Shown one piece after another: positions 15,211 to 21,689 of a stretch of DNA of 25,685 nucleotides; position 1 is the first letter of the stretch; each line of letters opens with the position of its first letter. Where the stretch lies: the NCBI GenBank assembly GCA_900542285.1, contig UQNF01000022.1, positions 1 through 25,685 on the forward strand, given 5' to 3'. The DNA comes from an uncultured Clostridium sp. (lineage in GTDB: Bacteria > Bacillota > Clostridia > Christensenellales > CAG-138). The position numbers were made by a program, and so were the translations under genes. The notes beneath the pieces were generated by a model. It had not been told where the DNA came from and did no database searches. It saw only the letters and a list, made by a program, of their open reading frames with translations.

Positions 15211-15528
15211 CAATATCCGTCGGAATGGAAGCACAAATCGGGCGAATTCACATAAAATGGTGGAAGTGCCGATGCCTACTATCATTTCAAAACATTATTG
15301 ATATTATGAAACATTTCCACCGTATTCGAATCGGTCGGTTTATGCGGCGAACGAAAAGACCACGCCTTTGCAATAACCATTGTATCATTAACGCTCAGTG
15401 CATGCTTGTCTATATGAATCAATTTCTAACCATGAGCCTAATGCTTTTGATGCCTTTATACTGAGATCATCAACGACTATTTAGGCTTTACTATTGTATT
15501 AATTTCGCCATCCATCATGAGCATTGAC
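15211..15528. other. gene-poor stretch with protein-like debris
   Basis: Together with the flanking promoter and terminator this makes about 490 bp without an accepted gene. A loose inverted repeat (15259-15268 with 15312-15321, 10 bp with one G-T) is present. Short protein-like frames are seen only on the minus strand and are listed separately. I see no tRNA, CRISPR or transposase. Confidence 0.5.
15282..15422 (-). pseudogene. possible decayed coding fragment
   Basis: From a TTG at 15422 (or the ATG at 15380) to TGA at 15282-15284 there is an open frame whose product reads like real protein (for example MVIAKAWSFRS, HKPTDSNTVEM, NINNVLK). An overlapping frame just upstream also looks protein-like (ASKALGSWLEIDSYRQ) and ends in TAA within the first frame. 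Two adjoining protein-like frames without a ribosome binding site suggest a frameshifted remnant. I recognise no family, and chance cannot be excluded. Confidence 0.2.
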
Positions 15529-15573
15529 AAAAAAACAAAAACAATAGGGATCCGCTCAACGAAGCAGATCCCT
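15529..15573 (-). terminator. intrinsic terminator of the ftsH-cyclophilin unit
   Basis: AGGGATC (15546-15552) pairs with GATCCCT (15567-15573) and an inner GCT with AGC around a 6-nt loop. On the minus strand it is followed by a T-rich run (15544-15529, including seven T in a row). It lies about 80 nt after the cyclophilin stop. Confidence 0.8.
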
Positions 15574-15610
15574 TATAATTACTGTACCCATATGGGGATT
15601 ATCAATATTA

Positions 15611-15663
15611 GGAAGCCTATCGGACATGCGAAAGCTTATCTGATATGCGAAAGCTTATCTGAT
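15611..15663. repeat. 19-bp tandem duplication at the cyclophilin stop codon
   Basis: The 19-mer starting ATGCGAAAGC is repeated exactly (15626-15644 and 15645-15663). A degraded third copy precedes it (15611-15625). The second copy contains the stop codon of the cyclophilin gene and reaches into its last codons. Confidence 0.85.
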
Positions 15664-16296
15664 ATCCTCCAGCTTATCGGGTTCGGGAAGCTCCGGCCCG
15701 GAGATGGTGATGGACTTGATTACAACATCTTCATACGGATGGTTGTTTATCGGATTGCAGTCTACGCTTGCGATCCTGTCGACAACATCCATGCCCTCGA
15801 TGACCATGCCGAATGCCGCATATGCGCCGTCAAGGTGCGGAGCATCCGCATGCATAATAAAGAACTGACTGCCTGCGCTGTCATAGGGCTTGTTAAGCCT
15901 TGCCATTGAGATAACGCCCCTGGTGTGCTTGAGGTCGTTTTCAAAGCCGTTAATAGCGAATTCACCCTTTATGCAGTAGCCCGGACCGCCGGTGCCGGTA
16001 CCGTTGGGGTCGCCGCCCTGGATCATGAAGCCGGGAATGATGCGGTGGAAGGTAAGACCGTCATAGAAGCCTTTTCTTGCAAGGCTTACAAAATTGCGTA
16101 CGGTCTGCGGTGCGATGTCGGGATAGAGCTCGAGCTTGATGATGCCGCCGTCTTCCATCTCGATGGTTGCGATGATCTTGTCCATATTTTCTCCTTGTTG
16201 ATTATCTTCGTCTTGATTTTTGCTTTCAGTATTGCAGGCAATAAAGACTAAACTCAGCATTACTGCTGCCAAAAGCATTGCTACTACCTTTTTCAT
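15655..16296 (-). CDS. cyclophilin-type peptidyl-prolyl isomerase, lipoprotein form
   Basis: This 213-residue protein starts with a lipoprotein signal (MKKVVAMLLAAVML, lipobox FIAC, Cys about 21), then a polar Asn/Gln/Asp linker to about residue 37, then a full cyclophilin domain. Active-site features are FHRIIPGFMIQGGD (Arg of the proline-binding pocket), SQFFIM and LDGAYAAFG; the Trp of human CypA is His here, as in many bacterial forms. It should speed folding of exported proteins at the outer face of the membrane. AGGAGG lies 9 nt before the ATG at 16296. It follows ftsH by 62 nt, with a hairpin between. A second start signal lies inside the frame, as listed separately. Confidence 0.9.
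   Translation of the reverse strand: MKKVVAMLLAAVMLSLVFIACNTESKNQDEDNQQGENMDKIIATIEMEDGGIIKLELYPDIAPQTVRNFVSLARKGFYDGLTFHRIIPGFMIQGGDPNGTGTGGPGYCIKGEFAINGFENDLKHTRGVISMARLNKPYDSAGSQFFIMHADAPHLDGAYAAFGMVIEGMDVVDRIASVDCNPINNHPYEDVVIKSITISGPELPEPDKLEDIR
16183..16196 (-). promoter_or_regulatory. internal in-frame ribosome binding site and ATG in the cyclophilin gene
   Basis: On the minus strand AAGGAG (16196-16191), five nt and ATG (16185-16183) lie exactly at the junction of linker and cyclophilin domain. Initiation here would give a 176-residue cytosolic cyclophilin beginning MDKIIATIEM, the normal size of bacterial PpiB. Confidence 0.55.
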
Positions 16297-16326
16297 AGGG
16301 GTTGTCCTCCTGACGGTCAATGTAGC

Positions 16327-16347
16327 GGGTCGGAGACTCTCCGACCC
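16327..16347 (-). other. perfect hairpin between ftsH and the cyclophilin gene
   Basis: GGGTCGGA (16327-16334) and TCCGACCC (16340-16347) pair perfectly around a 5-nt loop, 11 nt past the ftsH stop. No T-run follows on the minus strand, so it looks like an mRNA stability or processing structure rather than a terminator. Confidence 0.6.
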
Positions 16348-16358
16348 ACATTCTTGGA

Positions 16359-18470
16359 TCATTCCTTTACGCGTGCGTCCGTGTTTTCGGATTTAGCGGA
16401 ATCGTCGTATGCCTTAACGGAATCGTTGTCCTGCTCGTTGGAAGTATTGTCCTTCTTGTCGGCAGCGTTGTCCTTCTTGTCGGCAGCATTGTCCGACGCA
16501 TTGCTCAGGCAAGCGCTCGGCTTAACCGGGGGAAGCGTTTCGCCGTTAAAGACCTTGACGAATTCTTCACCGGTGAGCTGCTCGCGTTCGATCAGCGCAT
16601 TCACAACTCGCTCAACGGCTTCACGGTGTTCGATCAATACCTGGGTGGCGCGCTCGCTCTGTTCCTCCATGATGCGGCGAACCTCGGTATCGACTCTGGA
16701 AGCCACGTCCTCGGAATAGTTGCGCTGCTGTCCCCAGCTCTTGCCGATGAACACCTCCTGTTCACCTGCCAGATAGACGGGGCCGATAGCATCGCTCATG
16801 CCGTATTCGGTGACTATGCTGTGCGCGATCTCGGTTGCACGCTGAAGGTCGTTGGTTGCGCCCGTGCAGATATCATCGAGAAGCAGCGCCTCCGCAGCCC
16901 TGCCGGCCAGCGCCATTGCGATGAAGTCAAGCAGCTTGCCCCTGGAAACATGCTCATATGTATCCTCCGGTATAACTCTGGTGTAGCCTGCGGCATTGCC
17001 CCTCGGAATGATAGAAAGCTCCTGCACAGGGTCGCAGTGGGGTAGGCAGTGCGCCACGACTGCGTGACCGACCTCATGGTATGCGGTGGTCTTCAGGTCT
17101 TCTGCGGTGATAACGCGGCTGCGCTTTTCGGGACCGTAGAATACGCGCTTGATTCCTTCGTCGATATCAGAAATACTGATGGCATTATGCCCGTTGCGGA
17201 CGGCAAGAATAGCGGCCTCGTTAAGGATGTTCTCAAGGTCAGCGCCCGTACAGCCCGGGGTTAGCTGAGCTATCTTGTGAAGATCCACATCCGGCTCAAA
17301 GGTCTTCTTCCGCGCGTGTACCTGAAGGATCTCCTCCCTGCCCTTGACGTCGGGATAGTTGACCGTTATCTTGCGGTCAAACCTGCCGGGACGCAGCAGC
17401 GCGGAGTCGAGAACGTCGGGGCGGTTGGTCGCCGCGATGACGATAATGCCCTGGCTGTTGGAGAAGCCGTCCATTTCGACGAGAAGCTGATTGAGGGTCT
17501 GTTCGCGCTCATCATGTCCGCCGCCGAGGCCTGCGCCGCGGGATCTGCCGACTGCGTCGATCTCATCAATAAATACGATTGCAGGAGCGCATCGCTTTGC
17601 CGTCTGGAACAGGTCACGAACACGGCCGGCGCCGACGCCAACGTACAGCTCCAGGAACTCCGAAGCGCTGATGGAGAAGAACGGAACATGAGCTTCTCCG
17701 GCGACAGCCTTGGCAAGCAGGGTCTTACCGGTGCCGGGAGGGCCTACGAGCAGAACGCCCTTGGGGATCCTTGCGCCCATGTCGGTAAATGCCTTGGGAG
17801 AGCGCAGGAAGTCGACGACCTCTCTAAGCTCCTGTTTTTCCTCATCTGCTCCTGCAACATCAGCAAAGGTCACGGTATTCCCCAGCTCATCTGCGGTGCG
17901 GGCGTGGCTCTTTGTGAAGCTTGCTCCCTGCTTTTTCTGGCTCTTGTTAACGAATACGATTACGAGAACCATTCCGCCCAAAATGATGATATAGGGGAGC
18001 AAAACGAGAAAGATGGGAGTGGTGGGGGTCGGATTCAGCCGGCAGCTGAAGCCGTAGTCAAGCACCGTTATGCTGTCCTTTGGTACGCCGTAATGCGTGG
18101 ACAGGAGGCTTGCCATCTCACTCATGAAAACATCGGACGAACTGATAGTAACATAGAAGTCGTAGGTCTTGCCCTTCTCAAACGATTTGATCTCGTTTTC
18201 GGTAACGCCCTCGGTATACAGACCAAAGAGCGTTTCCTCAGTGATCTGAACCGCATAGATGATGCTGTTTTCATCGCCGATCTCTTCGCCAAGACCCTCT
18301 TTGACCTTTTCAAAGAAAACTGCGTATTCAAACTTGTCGGGATTGCGGTTCACTTCATTGTTGCCGGTGGCGACAAATGCCACTATCACGCCAATGATGA
18401 CTACATAGAGCAGAATGCTCCATATACTGAACTTGTTTATTTTTTTGTTTGTGTTGTTATTGCTATCCAA
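16359..18470 (-). CDS. ftsH: ATP-dependent zinc metalloprotease FtsH
   Basis: This 703-residue membrane AAA+ protease degrades misfolded membrane proteins and short-lived regulators. The order is: membrane helix (about 14-36), extracytoplasmic domain (about 37-150), second helix (about 151-175), AAA+ module with Walker A GPPGTGKT (243-250), Walker B IVFIDEID (298-305) and ATNRPDVLDSALLRPGRFDR (second region of homology), then the zinc site HEVGH (465-469) with Asp 541. The pore loop reads YVG (276-278) where FVG is usual, and GAGR replaces GASR after it. The last 60 residues are a charged Asn/Asp/Lys/Ser tail with an exact repeat. It starts with TTG at 18470, 5 nt after GGAGG. The cyclophilin gene follows in the same transcript. 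Confidence 0.95.
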   Translation of the reverse strand: MDSNNNTNKKINKFSIWSILLYVVIIGVIVAFVATGNNEVNRNPDKFEYAVFFEKVKEGLGEEIGDENSIIYAVQITEETLFGLYTEGVTENEIKSFEKGKTYDFYVTISSSDVFMSEMASLLSTHYGVPKDSITVLDYGFSCRLNPTPTTPIFLVLLPYIIILGGMVLVIVFVNKSQKKQGASFTKSHARTADELGNTVTFADVAGADEEKQELREVVDFLRSPKAFTDMGARIPKGVLLVGPPGTGKTLLAKAVAGEAHVPFFSISASEFLELYVGVGAGRVRDLFQTAKRCAPAIVFIDEIDAVGRSRGAGLGGGHDEREQTLNQLLVEMDGFSNSQGIIVIAATNRPDVLDSALLRPGRFDRKITVNYPDVKGREEILQVHARKKTFEPDVDLHKIAQLTPGCTGADLENILNEAAILAVRNGHNAISISDIDEGIKRVFYGPEKRSRVITAEDLKTTAYHEVGHAVVAHCLPHCDPVQELSIIPRGNAAGYTRVIPEDTYEHVSRGKLLDFIAMALAGRAAEALLLDDICTGATNDLQRATEIAHSIVTEYGMSDAIGPVYLAGEQEVFIGKSWGQQRNYSEDVASRVDTEVRRIMEEQSERATQVLIEHREAVERVVNALIEREQLTGEEFVKVFNGETLPPVKPSACLSNASDNAADKKDNAADKKDNTSNEQDNDSVKAYDDSAKSENTDARVKE
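16447..16488. repeat. 21-bp in-frame tandem repeat in the ftsH tail
   Basis: Two copies of a 21-mer (16447-16467, 16468-16488) differ at one base and are followed by six bases of a third. They encode the duplicated heptad NAADKKD in the disordered C-terminal tail. Repeat length is a multiple of three, so copy-number changes would keep the frame. Confidence 0.85.
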
Positions 18471-18554
18471 AGAAGCCTCCTCTTCTTAAAGAAAATCGGT
18501 TTTTCGCACGCCCTTGATACGGAGTGCGATCCGGTCGTTACATTCCACCGAATA

Positions 18555-18583
18555 ATAATAACACAGCTTAGCATTTGCCGCAA
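18555..18583 (-). promoter_or_regulatory. sigma-A-type promoter for ftsH
   Basis: On the minus strand TTGCGG (18583-18578), a 17-nt spacer and TATTAT (18560-18555) preceded by TGT. The leader to the TTG start would be about 80 nt. Confidence 0.6.
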
Positions 18584-18586
18584 TGA

Positions 18587-18793
18587 GTTTTTTTAAAAGG
18601 TTCCGTCAATTCTTTTGTTTTGAGGCGTAAAAAAACAGGGAAAAGCCAATATCATGCCGAAAATAAAGAACTTATTTGGCAGCCGCATGTATCCTATCCG
18701 GACGGATTGCGTATCGGAACGGACTATGCGGCATTTGAAATTGAGGATGCTTCTGTCAGAAGTCAACTTCGCAATAAGACACTTAACGGATAA
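18587..18793 (+). pseudogene. protein-like open fragment without a clear start
   Basis: The frame is open from 18587 to TAA at 18791-18793. The only plausible start is TTG at 18620, without a ribosome binding site, giving 57 residues. The product looks like a genuine C-terminus (ELIWQPHVSYPDG, RIGTDYAAFEIEDASVRSQL). I recognise no family. It lies between the divergent ftsH and DUF815 promoters and ends 10 nt before the -35 box of the latter. A gene remnant or a small uncharacterised gene are both possible. Apart from this and the two promoters I see nothing in the 18471-18861 gap. Confidence 0.3.
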
Positions 18794-18803
18794 TATTTAT
18801 TGC

Positions 18804-18832
18804 TTGCCAAGTATTATTGCGCATGGTACAAT
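18804..18832 (+). promoter_or_regulatory. sigma-A-type promoter for the DUF815 ATPase gene
   Basis: TTGCCA (18804-18809), a 17-nt spacer and TACAAT (18827-18832). The start of transcription would lie about 22 nt before the ATG. Confidence 0.75.
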
Positions 18833-18861
18833 ATTATCAGTAATCCTACGGAGGCGAACCG

Positions 18862-20244
18862 ATGTTTGAAAAGAGAGAAGAACTGCTCGAAGCTTTGACG
18901 GTGCTGGATGCGGCGGCGAATAACCTGACCGTTGTCAAAAGCGGCATTTTCGGAGGCGCTGTCTCACGATTAGTCAACAGCATATGCGAAGGAAACCTCC
19001 GAAACGCCTGCTTGGCATTTTCTGCGCTTGAGGCGGAATTGATATCCGATCGTTCCGGAAGTTCGCCGCGCCGGGTTAGCGGCAATCTTTTGACCGATGC
19101 GGTGCTGGATGCAATACTTCTCAGCGATAATCCGTTTTCCGCTCTTGCGGCAAAGGGCGTGCTCGATGTTCCGCTGTATAATGCGATGGAAAATGAACTC
19201 CGTATTCTTGAAAAGCTCAACAGCTTTACGGAGGATGATTTTGTCGGAATACTGAACGAGATGGTCAGGGAGCTGAACTCCTCTCCGCGTGATTCCGCCG
19301 TCGCTGCTGCTACCGCCGCATGGGGCGGCACGGCAGCCCGTTATGTTCCCAAGGAGAATCCGCAGCGCAGGAGCATTATGGCAGGGCTTCCGATAAAGTC
19401 AACAAGGCTGTGGGATTACGGAGAATTCAAGCTGAACGACGAATACTATGCCGATGAAGCCCTCTCGGAGATGTATCGAAGGTTTATCATAACGGAGGAC
19501 TGGAACAAGCTCACGGAGGCGCTTTGGAGCTTCCATGCTGCGTATGGCACGGGTGATTTTCTGAGATATAGGAATTTCCGCTTTGACGGTACTCTCAAGC
19601 CCCTGCCCACCATCAGGTGCGAACGCTATATAGATTTTTCCAAGGTCGAGGATGGCGGTGCGCTCTTTGCGAACTCTGAAAGGGCATACCATGAACTGCT
19701 TAAAACGGCGATAGCATTTATGCAGGACGAGAGGACCGACCCGATGCTGCTTATCGGCGGCGTGGGAACCGGAAAGACCAGAACCATGCTCCATGTGGTG
19801 GAGGAGCTTCCGCTTCTGAGGCTTGTCATGGTCACCGGTGGCTGCGACAGGCTGGATGAGCTGTTTGGATCGCTCGCCGCCCAGCCGCAGAGATTCATGG
19901 TGCTCATTGACGATTTGAAGCCCGATATGGTCAGGGGAGTGATAAGGCAGACAATACCCGAAAATGTGCTGCTTGCAGGCTGTATGGACGAAAAGGACTA
20001 TACGGACAAGCTTTCCGGGCTTTTCGGCAACATTATTAAAAGCACCACTCCCTGCTTCGGCATTGACAACAGCCCGGAGATCATGGTCAGGGCGATACTG
20101 AGGGAACGGAATATCGAGTGCGGCACCGACCTGATAAGGAACGCCTGCACTGAGCTGTACTCGGAGCATGAGTACGACAGCGCCTTTGTATGCAGCGCTG
20201 CATCCGCGTTCAGGATAGCAAATGATATAATCAGAAGATTATGA
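18862..20244 (+). CDS. DUF815-family AAA+ ATPase
   Basis: This 460-residue cytoplasmic protein has an alpha-helical N-terminal half (about 1-200) and a P-loop half. The transition carries YGTGDFLRYRNFRFDG (about 228-243), the DUF815 'GtG.fa.yrafrwd' signature, followed by IDFSKVEDG where the family has its Ile/Leu..L.GYE helix. Walker A is GGVGTGKT (299-306) and Walker B MVLIDD (346-351); LLAGCMDEKDY (about 376) resembles the family's 'aTSNRRHL' sensor segment only loosely. The function of the family is not established. GGAGG at 18850-18854 is 7 nt before the ATG. It is monocistronic or weakly linked to the next gene, which has its own promoter. Confidence 0.8.
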   Translation: MFEKREELLEALTVLDAAANNLTVVKSGIFGGAVSRLVNSICEGNLRNACLAFSALEAELISDRSGSSPRRVSGNLLTDAVLDAILLSDNPFSALAAKGVLDVPLYNAMENELRILEKLNSFTEDDFVGILNEMVRELNSSPRDSAVAAATAAWGGTAARYVPKENPQRRSIMAGLPIKSTRLWDYGEFKLNDEYYADEALSEMYRRFIITEDWNKLTEALWSFHAAYGTGDFLRYRNFRFDGTLKPLPTIRCERYIDFSKVEDGGALFANSERAYHELLKTAIAFMQDERTDPMLLIGGVGTGKTRTMLHVVEELPLLRLVMVTGGCDRLDELFGSLAAQPQRFMVLIDDLKPDMVRGVIRQTIPENVLLAGCMDEKDYTDKLSGLFGNIIKSTTPCFGIDNSPEIMVRAILRERNIECGTDLIRNACTELYSEHEYDSAFVCSAASAFRIANDIIRRL

Positions 20245-20274
20245 TTTTTTTGGAAAAATGGTATATGAAGGCTA

Positions 20275-20302
20275 TTGATTTTTCAGGCCCATGTGATATA
20301 AT
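20275..20302 (+). promoter_or_regulatory. sigma-A-type promoter for the PrsA-like gene
   Basis: TTGATT (20275-20280), a 16-nt spacer and a perfect TATAAT (20297-20302) preceded by TGA. Confidence 0.7.
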
Positions 20303-20309
20303 TATTCGG

Positions 20310-20331
20310 AGCAAAAGTGAATGCTTTTGCT
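20310..20331 (+). other. 5'-terminal mRNA hairpin of the PrsA-like gene
   Basis: AGCAAAAG (20310-20317) and CTTTTGCT (20324-20331) pair perfectly around a 6-nt loop. The predicted transcription start is at about 20309, so the hairpin would form the very 5' end of the mRNA, a common way to protect it from decay. Confidence 0.5.
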
Positions 20332-20359
20332 TTATGCTGTGCACCGAAAGGAAAGAACA

Positions 20360-21616
20360 ATGAAAAAATCACGACTTATCGCTGTGATTCTTGCCGCAGT
20401 GCTGCTGACCGGCTGCTTTGCGGGCTGTGTGGAAAACAAGGACAATCCCGTCATTATGACTGCCGGGAACTTCCAGATGACCGAATTTGACTTCATGCTT
20501 GCTTTTACGCAGGATGAATACTTTAACTATTACCTTTATGGTGCAATGGATTACACTGAGTATTTTCAGCGTATCCTCGATATAGCAACGCAGCGTGCCT
20601 GCGCGCTTAATTATGCCCAAAAGAATAAGATAGAGCTGTCCGAGAGTGAGCTTGCGGATATCGAAGCTCAGCTCGATGAGACCATGACGCAGCTCGACGC
20701 CGAATATCTCGCCAAGGTTGATGAATCCATCACCGATGAGAACAAGCGGCTGGAGGAGGCCGAACGCCTGTTCACACAGGATATCGGCTATACAAAGGAA
20801 AACTATCGTGAATATGTACGCAGCAGCATGATAAATTCTGCCGTAATCCAAAAGCTTCGCGATATGGTAGGTGAGGATATCGACCTTACTGAGGATGATA
20901 TCAGCAGGTACATCACCGATGCGGCGCTCAAGCTCAAGAATACGACGAGCTTTACCGATTTCCTGGAGACCTACGGCGGTTTTGTTAAGGGTGAAAACAC
21001 TGTTCCGTATCTGGTTCATGAGGATTGCTTTACCGTCGATCAGCTCCTGATAAAGGCTGATGACGGAGAGATGTATGAGATAGCCGCTATCGTTGACGAG
21101 CTTCTTAACGAAGGCTTCAACGAGGACGATTTCTATGAATGGATAGCGGACTATGGTCAGGACGAGAACATGAAGACCGACCGTTTTATCGACTGGGGCT
21201 ATATCGTACATGATTCGCTCGAACCCGGCTATCCCAAGGGCTTCGTGTACGCGGCAAAGAATCTGATAAAGCCGACAAAGCCCGGCTTTGGTGCCGAAGC
21301 TCCGGAACTTACCAAATTCACTTCTTCTGAAGGCAAGACCGTGATCAAGTTCGAATCGGACGATGGCATTCACTACCTTATCCTGAACAAGGTGTTCAAG
21401 AGGGGCATAATCAGCTATGAGCAGGGCGATGACATTTGGAATATCGCTTATGCCGAGGCCTATAAGATCGCCATTGATAACGCATTCGATGCAAAGTGCG
21501 AAGAATGGGTTGAAAAGACTAAGGTAACATACTACTATAAAAAGTTCAGGGATAAGTATGAAGTTCCCGCAACTACCTATCTCAACCGCTTCAATAACGG
21601 TGATGACGAGCAATAA
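20360..21616 (+). CDS. PrsA/SurA-like foldase lipoprotein
   Basis: This 418-residue protein has a lipoprotein signal (MKKSRLIAVILAAVLL then LTGC, Cys about 19; a second candidate is FAGC). An N-terminal helical SurA-like region with long acidic helices (about 55-180) is followed by a degenerate parvulin-like stretch: VDQLLIKADDGEMYEIAA (about 228), a 'GFNEDDFYEWIADYGQDEN' segment (about 255-275), WGYIVH and IHYLILNKVF (about 340-350). This is the layout of PrsA: helical chaperone arms around a prolyl isomerase domain. Isomerase activity is doubtful because the domain is weakly conserved. It should assist folding of exported proteins outside the membrane. AAAGGAAAG precedes the ATG at 20360. 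Confidence 0.7.
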   Translation: MKKSRLIAVILAAVLLTGCFAGCVENKDNPVIMTAGNFQMTEFDFMLAFTQDEYFNYYLYGAMDYTEYFQRILDIATQRACALNYAQKNKIELSESELADIEAQLDETMTQLDAEYLAKVDESITDENKRLEEAERLFTQDIGYTKENYREYVRSSMINSAVIQKLRDMVGEDIDLTEDDISRYITDAALKLKNTTSFTDFLETYGGFVKGENTVPYLVHEDCFTVDQLLIKADDGEMYEIAAIVDELLNEGFNEDDFYEWIADYGQDENMKTDRFIDWGYIVHDSLEPGYPKGFVYAAKNLIKPTKPGFGAEAPELTKFTSSEGKTVIKFESDDGIHYLILNKVFKRGIISYEQGDDIWNIAYAEAYKIAIDNAFDAKCEEWVEKTKVTYYYKKFRDKYEVPATTYLNRFNNGDDEQ

Positions 21617-21633
21617 CCAATAGAAGCATATGC

Positions 21634-21666
21634 AAAGCTCCTTGGAACCAAAGTTCGGGGAGCTTT
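21634..21666 (+). terminator. strong hairpin between the PrsA-like and CARF genes
   Basis: A 13-bp stem (21634-21646 with 21654-21666, three G-U pairs) begins AAAGCTCC and ends GGAGCTTT around a 7-nt loop. The T-run after it is only part of the stem, so it is at best a weak terminator or an attenuating structure. It lies 18 nt after one stop and 24 nt before the next start. Confidence 0.5.
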
Positions 21667-21689
21667 ATGCATAGAAACGGAGAAAACGC

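Noticed and set aside
15225..15464. 79-codon + strand frame in the gap upstream of DUF951
   Set aside because: Met/His/Ile-rich composition, no ribosome binding site and overlap with the minus-strand promoter region.
15626..15663. Short tandem repeat considered as CRISPR
   Set aside because: The 19-bp copies are directly adjacent with no spacers.
16327..16347. Hairpin considered as ftsH terminator
   Set aside because: The sequence after the stem on the minus strand is GCTACATTG, with no T-run.
17277..18596. 439-codon open frame on the + strand opposite ftsH
   Set aside because: FtsH motifs on the other strand are unambiguous; the frame runs over the ftsH promoter and resembles no protein.
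18654..18869. 71-codon + strand frame upstream of the DUF815 gene
   Set aside because: It contains the DUF815 promoter and overlaps its start in another phase, with no ribosome binding site.
20369..21613. 414-codon open frame on the - strand opposite the PrsA-like gene
   Set aside because: The + strand product has a lipoprotein signal, promoter and ribosome binding site; the antisense frame is a mirror of its codon use.
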